A stretch of DNA of 64,000 bases from Rhyacophila brunnea (Eukaryota > Arthropoda > Insecta > Trichoptera > Rhyacophilidae): contig JAGYXB010001095.1 in assembly GCA_022495005.1 (NCBI GenBank), forward strand, positions 372,001 to 436,000, written 5' to 3'. Each line of letters opens with the position of its first letter. The first letter of the stretch is position 1. Under the pieces are notes generated by a model. That model made no database searches and was not told the DNA's origin. It worked only from the letters and a program-made list of their open reading frames with translations. The position numbers were made by a program, and so were the translations under genes. Below are positions 11,377 to 22,745 of this stretch, piece by piece.

Positions 11377-11524
11377 ATAGTGACGTACGTATATATTAAT
11401 AATTTAGTTTCTAGGATAACCCCCTTAGCAACCAATAATAGTCTTTTACTTTTTACGGATTTTTCTGAAATAACTTTCCATACATAACAGAATTAACTGG
11501 AAATGAATTCAATTCTGCTTAAAG

Positions 11525-11614
11525 ATGGCTAAAAGTATTAAAAGAATGCATTTGCATCGTGTTCTGATATATCCTAAAAGTTTCAAATGTGTAGATAATC
11601 GGGAAGCTAGTTAA
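11525..11614 (+). other. Conserved 29-codon micro-ORF of family C
   Basis: ATG to TAA encodes MAKSIKRMHLHRVLIYPKSF and nine more residues. The copy at 35194-35283 encodes MAKSIKRMHCHRVLIYSKSF and ends at the same stop. The duplicated copies in B1 and B2 keep the frame and stop but have ATC instead of the start codon. It could be the 5' exon of a lost transposase or simply a shared stretch; no function is known. Confidence 0.35.
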
Positions 11615-11993
11615 AAATCGATTGCAAGATTTATACTGGACAAACAACCACCGAACAAACAAGAATACGAGCTAATAAAAACGTTGTAATAATAAAATAG
11701 GAATAGTATTATGGCTCAAAGCAAACAAACTTCTCATGGATTACTTACTATAAATGTATATTATTATGTTTTCTCAAAGAGTATATTATTATATAGTTAA
11801 AATAGTTAGTAGATATAATGTTAGAAAAAAATGATTACCTATTTAAAATCGTAATTTTCTTTCTTTCAATGCGTGATGGGCGAAAATGGTTATGCACTCT
11901 CCTTTTTTTTTAATATACATAAGTGATGTTAATAGTTTAATTTACTAATTGAAAATATCCGTTAGGATGAAACCGGTGTAATATACTTATAAT

Positions 11994-12170
11994 CATGGCC
12001 TCCACAAGGGGGGGGGACTGACAGGGTTCTAGCCTGGGGGCCCGGCGTATCGCGTCTTCCTTATAAGTGAGATAAACACACATCACAAATGTTCACTAAT
12101 GGTAAAAAAGTTGCCTGCGGCGCTATTTTACTCGATAACTGTTAACATTTAAAAATATCTATGTGGTTGT
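11994..12170 (-). mobile_element. Family M element, partial (minus)
   Basis: CATGGCCTCCACAAGGGGGG, then GACAGGGTTCTAGCCTGGGG and AAGTGAGATAAACACACATC, matching the right end of family M (compare 23257-23400). The other end is missing. Confidence 0.6.
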
Positions 12171-12239
12171 GTGATGCAATTTTCGACAACTCAATAATTT
12201 TATAATAGTATATAATTTAATAATAGAAAATGCGGTACA

Positions 12240-12400
12240 GTTCGGTTATGAGGAATACAGCGGAAAACACGTTTTGAAAATACCCGATATACTGGATTAT
12301 TTGTTAGTTTGGGTGAGTTTAGGTTAGGTTGGGTTAGGTTAGGTTAGGTTTGGTTGGGTTAATCTAACAAATAATCCAGTATACCGGGTATTATTTAGAG
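12240..12400. repeat. Inverted repeat with TTAGG-like loop
   Basis: The arms (12279-12307, AATACCCGATATACTGGATT...; 12364-12392, its reverse complement) flank a loop of repeated GGTTAGGTTGGGTTAGG at about 12320-12361. The left flank GGTACAGTTCGGTTATGAGG resembles the terminus of element N at 19294, so this is a diverged relative. TTAGG is the usual insect telomeric unit, so the loop may be interstitial telomere-like sequence or just the element's own. Confidence 0.6.
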
Positions 12401-12790
12401 AAAGAACCGTGTTTTATTTAGACATGAATGTTATGTTAGTACTATACAACCCACAGAGGTTGGACGGTCTTTAATATACGGCCATATATTTCCGATACAA
12501 CATTTCACGGTGAAGTGTGATACTGCGAACTGCATACGTACAAGTTTCCGGACACGATTGTAGGAGTGTATAAAAAATGAACACCTAGATATCCTCAATT
12601 CTTTTAAGAGATTCAACGTTTAGGTTCTGATCATTCGAATTCATCAATATTAACGCAATGTTCACCAAACATAAAATATGTTACGACACGTGTTTCGCTC
12701 CCATAGTAGGCTTCATCACTTATGATAAAATATTTTTATATACTTAATACAAAATTGATGCTCAATACAAAGTGAAATACATTTTATTAA

Positions 12791-12993
12791 TGACCGACGA
12801 TGGCCGAGCAGTAATATGTCGTGAGTCTCAGGCTCAAACCCTAGGTATGGTAATCACATGTTGTTTTTACGTATGTGTTTCAGCTTAATAGGTCGAGCAA
12901 GTGGCTAACATACATTTCCCGTGGAAACAAAAGTCTATTAAAATCACCTCCACTCTGTGAAAGCCCATACTATGATCCTCTTAGGATCGAACA
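12791..12993 (+). mobile_element. tRNA-derived SINE, copy 2 (plus, diverged)
   Basis: TGACCGACGATGGCCGAGCA head, B-box-like region GGCTCAAACCCTAGG, AATAGGTCGAGCAAGTGGCT body, then CCTCCACTCTGTG and GATCCTCTTAGGATCGAACA. This is the same design as 31512-31748, with many substitutions. Confidence 0.7.
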
Positions 12994-13081
12994 TAGTATT
13001 CTAATACTCTAATTAATTATAATTATTTTATGTAACGACATGTTATTAGAAATAACAAACACTTCAATTATATATTATAAC

Positions 13082-13165
13082 CATGGCCCCCACATCCTAA
13101 AGCGGGCCCCCAGACCAGGATATTTGGCGTCCCCTCCTACCTATCGCAGAAGCATTTTCGGTACA
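13082..13165 (+). mobile_element. Family M element, left end only
   Basis: CATGGCCCCCACATCCTAAA, then GCGGGCCCCCAGACCAGGAT and CCTACCTATCGC, as in the complete copies. It breaks off into unrelated sequence. Confidence 0.6.
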
Positions 13166-13222
13166 GTTATGTTTTTTTTATTTTTGGTTATCTTTATACA
13201 TCAAATATATCTGTACATTAGA

Positions 13223-13420
13223 GCTGAAAGTGCGGAAGTCACATTTTTATCGTTTTTGAGATGCGTATACAGATCTAAATGTGTATTCACTTTCTGTTAA
13301 TGCTGAAAATTTGGAAGTCCAATGTCACATGGTTTTTAAAATACTGACTTCTAAAACGATGGTAGTCCAATTATACTTAAGAGCTGAAAGAGTGGACGTC
13401 CAATCTAAGTCATTTTTGAT
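13223..13420 (+). repeat. Degenerate tandem repeat, about 80 bp period
   Basis: GCTGAAAGTGCGGAAGTCAC (13223), GCTGAAAATTTGGAAGTCCA (13302) and GCTGAAAGAGTGGACGTCCA (13383) are spaced about 80 bp apart, with similar follow-on sequence. Three decayed units. Confidence 0.55.
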
Positions 13421-13599
13421 TTAAGCTATAGTAAAGCGATTAATTATTGCAAAAGTGCGACATACGGAGTTATAGTCCGAACGCGAGTGAGTATTTAACT
13501 AGATTAACAACACTGAAGTTACACTTGGACTGTGTTTTTGGCTGTCCTGGCTTGTTGAATGTTTCAGTGTGCTTAAGGTTTAACAATTAAACTACAGTC

Positions 13600-13774
13600 A
13601 AATATTATTTGGCTTGGTTTACGCAGGTTTTAATTATTTTTTAAAACTAATTATCACTATCCGCCTATTAATTAATTGTAGTCTTGGTTCAATGAAAACA
13701 AATACGTATGACTAGCGATGTTTAATGTGCACTATTTATATCGGATACAGCCTACCTCCACCCTTTGGTAGTGT
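13600..13774 (+). mobile_element. Family I element, diverged copy
   Basis: It shares GTAGTCTTGGTTCAATGAAA, TTTAATGTGCACTATTTATA and GCCTACCTCCACCC with 40792-41022 and 51290-51459, and ends near TTTGGTAGTG, a decayed form of TTCGCCACTG. Confidence 0.55.
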
Positions 13775-14992
13775 CAAATACTATGTTTTCAAGAAGAGCA
13801 TGCGTTATTCGGGAAGTGATAGAAAAACTTAACAAAGGTAAGTTATTGCCCAAAATACATTTTCAACCATTCGTTTATTGACAATAACTCATAGATTGGA
13901 TTGTAGTTATGTATGTTCTTAACGTTTGTTTACAGATAACGCTAATACTAATAAGAGTAATAACTAATAGCCAACCTAATAAAAACGGTGCAATAGGTAC
14001 GTCATGAACAAATCAATGAGGATGCTTTATTATCTTATGAAAGATCGATTAATCAAGGTTTGATGTTGTATATCATACAAGTTTCTATTGTATTTTTAAT
14101 AGTAGTGAATAACTACGTATCTATATGTTTATTTTATACCTGACTATTATAAACGATAGTCTGCGAAATTTAATTATTTGTCAGAAAATCTGTCATAATT
14201 TATCAAATATTAATATTCAATTTATAAATAATATTACATTAATTAATAATAAAAAATATTATTAATTTAGCAGATCGACAACCTTGACTGAGGTGTGGTT
14301 TGACACCTGTATGCTCCAATTGACGCATGCAAGATCACGAAATTATATAACCACTTCACAAAAACGTACCAACTGACTTCACTACGTGCAGTTGAATTAT
14401 GTGCGAGTACATAATATCTACTTTAATTCGTGTAATAAGCAACGTGGCTTATTATGTAATTTCACATTACGAAGTAAGAAAGGTCACATGCTCTTAATAA
14501 AATAGGGCAGTAGATATTATACTTATTTATATGATATTGTTACGTGTATTGGTATATCGATGAACCGTAAAATGTGTGACGCACAGAACAGATTAATAAA
14601 TATAATTCAGATAGGCTATATCCCAATACACTACATTACTGTGAAAATTAATCACACATTAAAGACGTGCAATAGTGTGTGTTCAAATACACAAATATTG
14701 AATGAGCGTCAGTGCATAAGCCGAGAGCAGTGGTCAGAACTAAAGACGAGCGACAGAATTGGCCTTGAGAATTGAAAATATGATTTTTTAACATGTGGTC
14801 CATAATATCTGGTCTACTAGTTAATATAAAAAGGTCGTGTCAAAGTTGTTTGTGTTAATAAATTTGCTCTGTGACTGATCCGACTCATATTTCACATTTA
14901 TTTCATCAGGGCTGTCGAAGACATAAATCATAATATATATTTATAATTTTAAATTTTTATTTATAATATATATTATTTAAGTTTTGTGCATC
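13775..14992. other. Intergenic, nothing recognised
   Basis: AT-rich. A 25-bp block at about 14588-14612 (CAGATTAATAAATATAATTC) recurs at 49660-49680 next to palindrome G copy 3. The open frame at 14560-14775 has no recognisable family. Confidence 0.35.
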
Positions 14993-15144
14993 TAATGCCG
15001 GGTCCACACTGGCAACAAGTTAATTTGCTGGCAACCTCGTTAGATTTTAGGATAATTATTGTAAAATTTCTTAAGCAATTATGGTAAGTATCGTAAAATT
15101 TAATGAGGTTGCCAGCAACTTGTTGCCAGTGTGGAAATGGCTTA
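14993..15144. mobile_element. Short inverted-repeat element (MITE)
   Basis: The left arm GTCCACACTGGCAACAAGTT with GCTGGCAACCTCGTTA is mirrored by TAATGAGGTTGCCAGCAACT and TTGCCAGTGTGG at the right. Ends are TAATGCC and GGCTTA. About 150 bp, no coding content. Confidence 0.75.
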
Positions 15145-15954
15145 ATATCCACTGTAGTTCACGTAGTGGCATGGACCTGGGGTTAGCTAATTCAGGAAGT
15201 CAACACCCATGATAGAATTTTTTCCAGTTTTGGTTGCATTATATTCCAAAACTCTTCTGTAAAAATCGTTTCCGAGTTTATAAATGGAAATTTCTCGGTG
15301 TACATAGTAAACAAACCTACGAATAAAAAAAGACAAAAAGGAACATACTGATTCATCGCAGTAAAATCTGGTAATCAAATTCGCCATTTTGAAAAGCGAC
15401 GATTTTGCGTAAACAAATATCACGTGGTCTGTACGTGTGCGGCAAACTTCGAATGTGTTTGTAATTTTGTGCAAAGTGCGAATGTAATGTTTTCAAATAA
15501 TTGATATGGATTAATTATACCATCGTATTATTTTCTCGAAATCATAAACATACTATAATAGTATTTGAGTATCAACCTATGTTCAATTTGAATTGGGTTA
15601 TAATAATAATATACCCGTATATATATCAATAGTATGTTTGCTACAAAATCCACCCAAGTTATCAGTACGTACTTGCACAGGTTTGATTAAAAACCATGAT
15701 GAAATTAACATTTAAAAAATATGAATGCTTAATATTATTTTGACAGCCCTGTTTTCTGATCGGCTTCATCTCGCAGGTGTTCATAAAATAATAATAATTA
15801 TCCGCGCGGCAGAAATTATCAGTAATAATAATAATATTTCTTGAAATAAAATCTCCGATGATTAGTGATTTTTGCGAAAAGATCGATTTAAATTGACGTA
15901 GTTACGACGCCGAGGTCCTTTTTATACTGAATTATATTTGAACGGCGGGCTCTT
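15145..15954. other. Intergenic; possible short exon on minus strand
   Basis: On the minus strand a CAAAATGGCGAAT start at about 15391 opens MANLITRFYCDES followed by a donor-like GTATGTTC. An acceptor-like TTTTTACAG lies about 90 bp on, but the joined frame stops quickly. I cannot support a gene. The rest is AT-rich with nothing recognised. Confidence 0.25.
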
Positions 15955-15974
15955 CAGCGGGCCCTTAAGGCTAT

Positions 15975-16340
15975 ACCTCAGTTGAGGCATGGTCTAAAAA
16001 GATCGTGGCTAGGCGATGCGCGGATTGCCGGTCGCGGGTGCAAATGATGCATGCCGACCGAAATATAATTTGCCATATAAATCCAACATGCGTCCATGTA
16101 ATGTTCTGTTTATTGTTTTATTAGATACAACAATAATAATATATTCATTGACATGTTTTCTTTTTCAAGTAAATGGGTAACGTTTTTAGTAATCTTTACA
16201 CGATTTAAGAATTAATACCCCCGTCGCAATCACGAAACAAATTGACGTATTCACACCTCGACGTTCGTTCTCCGAATGCCAGCGAGTCCAAAATTTCGTC
16301 GCGCCTATAGTTGAAAATTATTTGCCGTTTCACTGATGTA
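15975..16340. repeat. Repeat family E, copy 2 (3' end of a hAT-like element)
   Basis: TTAAGGCTATACCTCAGTTG followed by the family E body. Unlike the short copies it continues into the hAT transposase remnant at 16205-17345, showing that the short TTAA-ended copies share sequence with this element's 3' end. Confidence 0.65.
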
Positions 16341-17345
16341 TCGTCCCACATTCTCCACACTCGAGATCGGTTGCCTGTTACTTCACACCCTTTAGGTATT
16401 TCAGTTGCCATGTTTATGTATTTCATGTCAGAGAAGGCACGCTCGCAGATATACTTACTTCCGAACATAGAAATGATTTGAAGTACAAAATCTCTCATTT
16501 TTGGGTATTTTTCTGTATCCAAAAGTTTGAACACTTCTATTCCAGTTGCTCCACTCAGTGACGTCCCGTGGGGGTAGGCAGATTGAGTGTCGCTTGGGGG
16601 CGGCAGTTACCCAAAAGGAGGCAAATCGAAGAGAATCATTAGGTATATATAGAAATAGCTACCTACCTAATCTTAGTAATAACGTAAATATCTTTCCATT
16701 AAAAAAATCAGCTCGCTGGTTGGAAACAAAATGTATTTATTAGGTACTATAAAAGTGTTAACTGGACTTTTTTTGTCGGGTTCGGGATGTCTAGTTTACT
16801 TTTATTGTCCTTGGACATCACGTTCTTGGTGAACAGCAATGACACGTGCATACCTAATTTAAAATTTATCCAAATATTATGTTTGCCAGTCACTCGCGAG
16901 TTTTGGAAGTTGTCAGGTGTATTTTTAACTGTACCGATCCGAAACCGTCGATTCGCAATATTGTCTATTGAAGCAGAGATGGCATTTAAATTAGATTTAG
17001 TGGTATATATAATATATTGTTAGTAATGTATCCATACAACACATTTCTTAGATATTGGAGTCACGAAAGGATGATAAAAAGTACTGTATAAATAAAAAGT
17101 GACAGCATTTTGACACTGCCTAGGGGCGGCATTTTGTTTAGGGACGTCACTGGCTCCACTAGGTGCAATAAATGGGTCAGCCGCAAAATTTCAATTATTG
17201 ATATTTAGGATCAATAGAGCTAATATCGATATTGAATGGATCACTGAATAAATTAATACTCAGCTTATGGTCATTAAATTGAGAAAATTTTGTAATAAAA
17301 TCTTCAATCAGGGTATCTAATTTAGGTAAAGTTTTGTTTTGAAAA
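16205..17345 (-). pseudogene. hAT-like transposase pseudogene, split by a nested element
   Basis: The minus strand from 17345 to 17161 reads KTLPKLDTLIEDFITKFSQF and FSDPFNIDISSIDPKYQ. After the 597-bp insertion at 16556-17152 the frame continues VFKLLDTEKYPKMRDFVLQI and ISMFGSKYICERAFSDMKYI, then degenerates to a TGA-less end at 16205. The SxYxCERAFSxMKYI block is the C-terminal hAT dimerisation motif, as in GTF2IRD2/ZBED-like transposons. One stop and a frame change lie near 17195. Only the C-terminal third is seen, with no N-terminal zinc finger or catalytic block, so it is inactive. Confidence 0.8.
16556..17152. mobile_element. Nonautonomous hAT element O, copy 1 (597 bp)
   Basis: Termini CAGTGACGTCCCGTGGGG and ...TTTAGGGACGTCACTG are inverted repeats, flanked by a perfect 8-bp direct duplication GCTCCACT (16548-16555 and 17153-17160). 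8-bp duplications and CAGTG ends mark the hAT superfamily. It matches 52842-53427 along its length (TTGGAAACAAAAT, GATGTCTAGTTTACTT). It interrupts the transposase pseudogene. Confidence 0.92.
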
Positions 17346-17497
17346 ACTATTTTTAATATTTAGTATTATTATGAAATGTTTTCATATTTTAATGTATGAT
17401 GGGTAATTTTCTCCCCAATGTTTGATGAAAAATTTGCTGTACCTACAGCTCGCGGGCCGCAAAAAAAATATGGCGGACCACCAGTTGGACAGCGCTG
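17346..17497 (-). mobile_element. 5' terminal region of the hAT-like element
   Basis: Minus strand CAGCGCTGTCCAACTGGTGG then TCCGCCATATTTTTTTTGCG and GGCCCGCGAGC. This looks like a hAT-type terminus and lies upstream of the transposase remnant in the right orientation. No target duplication is matched at the other side. Confidence 0.5.
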
Positions 17498-17780
17498 ATC
17501 TAAATCATTCTTCTTAGATCATGTCCGCTTAGATCTTGGCGCAAATTGACATCATACAGCGCCTCATAATTGAAGAATCATTGACACACGCCAGTCTTCT
17601 CAGACCATGCTGGTTCCCCGTAATTCTTCCGTAAGGTCTTCAAGTCCGTCAAGGCCCGGATGCCGGCTACAATTGGCATTAAGAATAGAAAGACAAGGTT
17701 GAGACTCTCTTGAAACATCTGTAGCACATGACCAACGTCGCTTCTTCACTTGCAATGCGACCAGAGACTGCAGGATCCGA
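17498..17780. other. Unidentified less-AT-rich block
   Basis: About 260 bp of mixed composition (ACGCCAGTCTTCTCAGACCA, GTCAAGGCCCGGATGCCGGC). It reads like old transposon-derived coding sequence on the minus strand, with no motif I recognise. Confidence 0.3.
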
Positions 17781-17783
17781 CAT

Positions 17784-18068
17784 GGGGCCTTATGTTGTAA
17801 CTTGCGAGTTGAAGTCGCCCGGTCGACATGACGTCATATGAGATCATTGTGACGTACTACCGGAGTGATAATAGCATTAGAGAAATTAACGCTACTCAAA
17901 TACTGGCGTTATTTATTGTCACCATACACAAATAGGTGTTTCAGCATAATAATGTCTACGGTGAGCCGTGTGCTTGGGCGGCTCGCCTCGATGCGTGTAT
18001 TGAGGTTACGTCACAATTACGTCATGTCGTCGGGTGACTTCATGTCACAAGTTATAACATAAGGCCCC
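17784..18068. mobile_element. MITE K with terminal inverted repeats of about 60 bp
   Basis: The left end GGGGCCTTATGTTGTAACTT...GACATGACGTCAT mirrors the right end ACGTCATGTCGTC...AAGTTATAACATAAGGCCCC. The two arms match over about 60 bp with several mismatches. No clear target duplication; no coding content. Confidence 0.75.
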
Positions 18069-18301
18069 TGTTGCCACCCCGCTACGCTTAAAGTCATACC
18101 ACTGCATAATGAGTATCCGTCGCAAGTTCTGTTCTACCGCTACAGCACAGTTAGTTAGTTGGTCCTGTACATTCGGAATTGAGTTGAATGCTGTTCCAGT
18201 CATTCTTAGTCAGAGGTCGAAATGGTCCGGAGCGGACCTGAGTGTAGTTCCTGTTTATAAAAGCCTTGAAACTATCGTTTTAATGTAAACACAATGTTAC
18301 T

Positions 18302-18457
18302 CATTAGCGAGTCGTAACTGTAATCGTTCCAGATACTGTAACCAACTCCAGATGCGAACTAATTATGTATTATGCTTCCGAACTAATTATTTGGTGTCCA
18401 TACTAGTTACTGTATCTGCAATGGCCCAAACTGCTTCACAGTTACGGCTCGCTAATG
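18302..18457. mobile_element. MITE L, 156 bp
   Basis: CATTAGCGAGTCGTAACTGT at the left and ACAGTTACGGCTCGCTAATG at the right are inverted repeats, with further mirrored GATACTGTAACCAA/TTACTGTATC. The interior has a direct repeat CGAACTAATTAT. Confidence 0.75.
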
Positions 18458-19285
18458 CGTACTCGGCTTTAGATATCTGCATGCTCTAATTTATTCTCAT
18501 TATTTAATATGGAGTAGATACAGCTTTTTATTTCATTTTGAAAGAACATTGTTTTATTTGTGTAAGATTACATTCTCATCAAGCTGATGATGAGACTCAC
18601 GCAAATGCACCAATCTCTTTTAGCGTTATGAATGAAATTCAATAATACTAAGGTATTTTTTCACAATGGCGATCCTTGAGACGTGCATTCGGCCGCCAGT
18701 GTTTTTTCTCATACAAATATTTCGCAATTTCCTGCGAATCGCAATCGTTTCCTTGCGAACGCTTGATTAAATTTCGTAAGAAATAATAATATTTTTCGCT
18801 CAAAAGACTCGTATTTTTAAAATTATAATAAACATAGATAGGTATACAATTTAAAACATTTATGAATAAAGACATAATTTTACCTATCCAATAATATATA
18901 AGTAAGTAAGTAATAATATGTAAGTAAATCTTTATTTTATTTCCATTGTTGACTTCCAATGTCATCGATTACCGCCGTAACCTAACCTAACTATCTTTTT
19001 TTTAATAAATAATAGTAGAAAGCAGTGATGTGCGATGACTTTTGCATATAGGGATATTGTTGAAAAATACATATTATATGCATACTATTTGCTACATATT
19101 ATCTACTTAAGCTTTTTTTAAACTAATTGGATCTTTGTGTGCGGCCGACGAAGTAGTATGGTGTGTGGTATTGTAGCCTTGTAGCTCTAATATATATTTT
19201 AATATATTAATATGCAACCTTTAGAAGTAAAAATAAGTAAAATTTACCATGTGATTGCGCGATAAACATATACATTGTATCATTA
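18458..19285. other. Intergenic, nothing recognised
   Basis: AT-rich. A 105-codon open frame on the minus strand (18648-18965) has a basic C-terminal half but matches no family I know and lacks clear gene signals. Confidence 0.3.
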
Positions 19286-19293
19286 GATAATAC

Positions 19294-19475
19294 GGTACAA
19301 GTCGGTTATGGGGAAGCCAGCGGCAAACACATTTACACGATATACTGGATTATTTGTTAGGTTGGGTTAGTTTAGGTAAGGTTATGTTTTCATTCTTGAA
19401 TTCATGAATTTTGCCATAATCGGCTATGGCAATTAGCGCGGTTCCCGTCTGGCTTCCCCATAACTGACTTGTACC
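19294..19475. mobile_element. MITE N, 182 bp, 8-bp target duplication
   Basis: The inverted ends GGTACAAGTCGGTTATGGGG and CCCCATAACTGACTTGTACC are flanked by the perfect direct repeat GATAATAC (19286-19293, 19476-19483). The interior has GGTTGGGTTAGTTTAGG. A relative lies at 12240-12400. Confidence 0.88.
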
Positions 19476-19483
19476 GATAATAC

Positions 19484-21259
19484 TATATCGATTATTGCTG
19501 GAGATGCGGATTATCTATGAACCGCACGCCACTGATATATAGTCAATCTACTACGGTTAGTCAGTCAATATACATATGAATATTTTAACTCTATTGAACT
19601 GATAGGTTATGTTAAGGTATGTATCTGCGTTTGACTGAGACACAAGCGCTGAAGAAAATTCTCATGAAAATTCAGAGGAAACGACGGATGATGAGAAAGC
19701 AGTCGCTGGGAAACGATACTTGGAAAATCATCAATGGAAACTACTGGAAGGTATGCAGGTGTTTGAAATAAACCTGTGAAGTAAACCAAGGTGCGATTTG
19801 ACATCTCATATTAAAGGTTGGAGATTATTGTAGTCGTTTTTACTCCTGCACCCTCGAGTTCCAGACAATGAATGCATCGAAGTGTATTAACTTGGCAAGT
19901 TAACTTACTATAACTGGCTACCCGCATAGTGATTTACGTACGGACAAGTTTTGCCGAGCTTCGATGCGAAACTATAAAAACGACTTTATATTAGTTTTTT
20001 ACACCGGATTTTTACCAGTTTTATATCAGATAACTATTAATAAGTAACTAATTAAGAAATATATTGTATTATTACGTTTCAACGAAAACGCCTTTAAAAT
20101 TTCCCAATTAAATTATATATTACATTACGAATAATCATAGTAGGTATTATTATATAACACTAATCTTGGTGGCCTTGGTGTGCATTGGTACGCATGAAGG
20201 GATAACAACAAGGAACCAACAAAGTCATGATTTAGGTACCTAATGTATTTTTCAATAGTGATCAATGAACTTTACATAAGAATATTTTATAATAATGAGT
20301 TTTTTGCATTAGGCATAGGCATTTATCGATTGAATATACAATAATTAATAAAACATTATTGATAAGGTGAAGATGACATTATTGCGTATAATAATAATAT
20401 GTAATCTTACAATAATTATATTTTTTTCCAACCAGTGACAAAATAAAATAAAAACTAAAAAAATAGGATTTATTTATTGAATGAAAAATAAACACTAATT
20501 GAAATTAGAAAACAATAATAATAAAATGATGAATGGTCTAAAATCAGACACTAATCGTTTGATTTTGATCATTCATAAAATCGAAAATGTTATCATCAAT
20601 CAGATGTTTTCAAACTTATATTTTACACTGTCTGACAATGACTGACAAACAATGACAAAATTGCAAACAATTATTCATGTGATACGACATATTGTGATGT
20701 CATATATAAAATTTAATTATCTTGGCTAAATAGGTATATACACGTAATATAGTTTTTTTTTATATATACAATAGATTACGTTTTACGGTTCAAATTATCG
20801 ATCTCTAGCGTCGGAAAATATATACTAGAGAAAGAATTTGAACAATAAACAGAAGGACCCTAATACGATATTATTTCTGTTATGATATTTGAAATTATTT
20901 AGCAACCACCTGGAGAATCGTTAAGTTGATAAACTGCACAGATATGAGCATCGCTTAGTTGCCATTCCAATTTTATTATTCGCACAATATGATGGGCATT
21001 TTTTATGTTCATTGTGATTAGTTTTACTCGAGTGCAGTTATAAACGGTTTTACATTTTTTTTGATTCATCAACTAAATAATAATGTAGTATTATGGGCTG
21101 CTTATTTTTACATATATAGTGACGGATTGTCTTTTTATACGCGCTGCAATTTCCAAAATTTTATGTGCACTACGATTACTTAAATCTTTGGAGTATTAAT
21201 TTCATATGCCAAATGTTAACAATAATTATTGTCAGATTAAAAAAAGGTACTGAACCACC
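19484..21259. other. Intergenic, nothing recognised
   Basis: AT-rich. A short Lys/Arg-rich open stretch at about 19620-19770 (KKILMKIQRKRRMMRKQS) has no recognisable family. No repeat partner noted. Confidence 0.35.
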
Positions 21260-21679
21260 CATGGCTCCCACATCCTGAAATGGGTCCCCAGGCTAGGATG
21301 TTTGGCGGCTCCCCTACCTATCGCTAAGGGTAAAGGCTGTGTGATGCGCTGCAGTAGCGTTTTTCCAAACGGTGTACGCAGTAAAATTAAGGTGTATTTT
21401 TAGCGATTTTTTGTATTTTTAATAATATGTACTTACATTCATTTGAATTATGCAGTTGTCGAGTATCGGTATACAGTTAAAAATTGCATCGTACAATCAA
21501 ATATTATCAATTATTAATATCATTGAAGTGAAATAACTCCGCAGGCGACTTTTTTACAATTAGAGCAAATTTTTTGTGATCTGTGTTTATCTCACTTATC
21601 TGGTCGACTCATCACGCCGGGTCGTTTCTGAGCCCGGGCCCCCAGGCTAGAGCCCAGTCAGCCCCCCCTTGTGGGTTAT
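21260..21679 (+). mobile_element. Family M element, complete copy (about 420 bp)
   Basis: Left end CATGGCTCCCACATCCTGAA, then CTACCTATCGCTAAGG and AGGCTGTGTGATGC. Right end GGGCCCCCAGGCTAGAGCCC, AGTCAGCCCCCCTTGTGGG. The first and last bases form the inverted repeat CATGGCCCCCAC. The interior is AT-rich and non-coding. Confidence 0.8.
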
Positions 21680-22745
21680 AAGGTTGGTTAAAATGTTTGG
21701 CATTTTTTAGACCACAGAGGCAATCAGCGTTAGATATACTAACTAGTTGCATTTTGATATAAGAGAATAAATTCTCACCGAAATTCTTAATACATTCACT
21801 ATGCAAAACGCGTTGGATATCAAAGAGGCATAATCTCAAGGCGATGTGAATCAATGGGAAAACCCTTTATATTATTGTGAATTTCTTGCAATCGCAACCG
21901 TGACCCAAATTGACTTCCCTTCATTTTTAATTATTATTATTGTGTTTCTATATCGTAATAATCTTTTAACATTTGGTTCATTTTTTATACTTATATTATA
22001 TATTGCAGTGAGCTAAGCAGTAGCAAGGATACGAAAGCATCAACCGTGGAAAAAGTGATCACAGGCAGGGTTGCTAAAATATTACAAAAAGGATACGCGG
22101 AATATTATTATATTAATTCATTATCGGCATTATATCCATAATATCCAGGATACGTCTCGAAATATCTCAAAAATGCATTGCAGGCAGGCTTATTATATTT
22201 TCCGTTCAGCATCTGAAATGTCTTATCTATTTTGTTCTTTTCAAAACTAGTTTCTTTTTAAGGTTAGTTACACATTCGATAGTATAAACATCAACAAAAG
22301 CTGACGCACTAGCTCGGAAGACATCTGACATCCGTTCCGAAAATTTTATCGCTTCTAGAACTGTTGGCAACCCTGGACTAGCACTTTTTATTACCGACGG
22401 TCAATGTCATTGGATGATTAATACAAATTTATATAATAGACTGCAAAAACATGCTGTACCATTATGTGCCATTTCTCTAAAAATTGAGGTCATTGATTTA
22501 GTATGCATTTTTTATTGATACATTTAACTAACTGGTGATGTAAAGAACTAATTTGATTGGGCGAGGCAAGGCAGATTGGAATCATTACGTACCAATGGAG
22601 TACTACGTTGTTATCTATTTTGATATTATTGATCAATAGATGTAATAGAATTAATAATAGTATATATGTGGTTTAATATGTAAATAAATAAACTCATCAG
22701 GGTGTGGAGAAAGTGTTTTATGTATATAATAAATAATATCATTGA
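21680..22745. other. Intergenic, nothing recognised
   Basis: AT-rich; the small open frame on the minus strand at 21612-21854 partly overlaps the element to the left and is not supported. Confidence 0.35.

Larger units (their letters stand above)
10963..11700 (+). repeat. Repeat family C, copy 1, interrupted by a SINE
   Basis: It starts AATTACAAGATAAAAATAAC and ends near AATACGAGCTAATAAAAACG. It matches 27908-28362, 32657-33112 and 34879-35378. The copy is split by a minus-strand SINE at 11149-11376: TTTCCATA before it and CATAGTGACG after it are contiguous as TTTCCATAGTAACG in the other copies. Confidence 0.75.

Noticed and set aside
12308..12361. True telomere or chromosome end
   Set aside because: Short, imperfect TTAGG-like run enclosed by inverted arms of a MITE-like repeat, in the middle of ordinary sequence.
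15187..15474. 95-codon minus-strand gene
   Set aside because: Only the MANLITRFYCDES start looks gene-like; the rest reads through donor- and acceptor-like sites and the spliced frame ends at once.
18648..18965. 105-codon minus-strand frame
   Set aside because: Half is AT-rich hydrophobic filler; no family, splice or promoter support.
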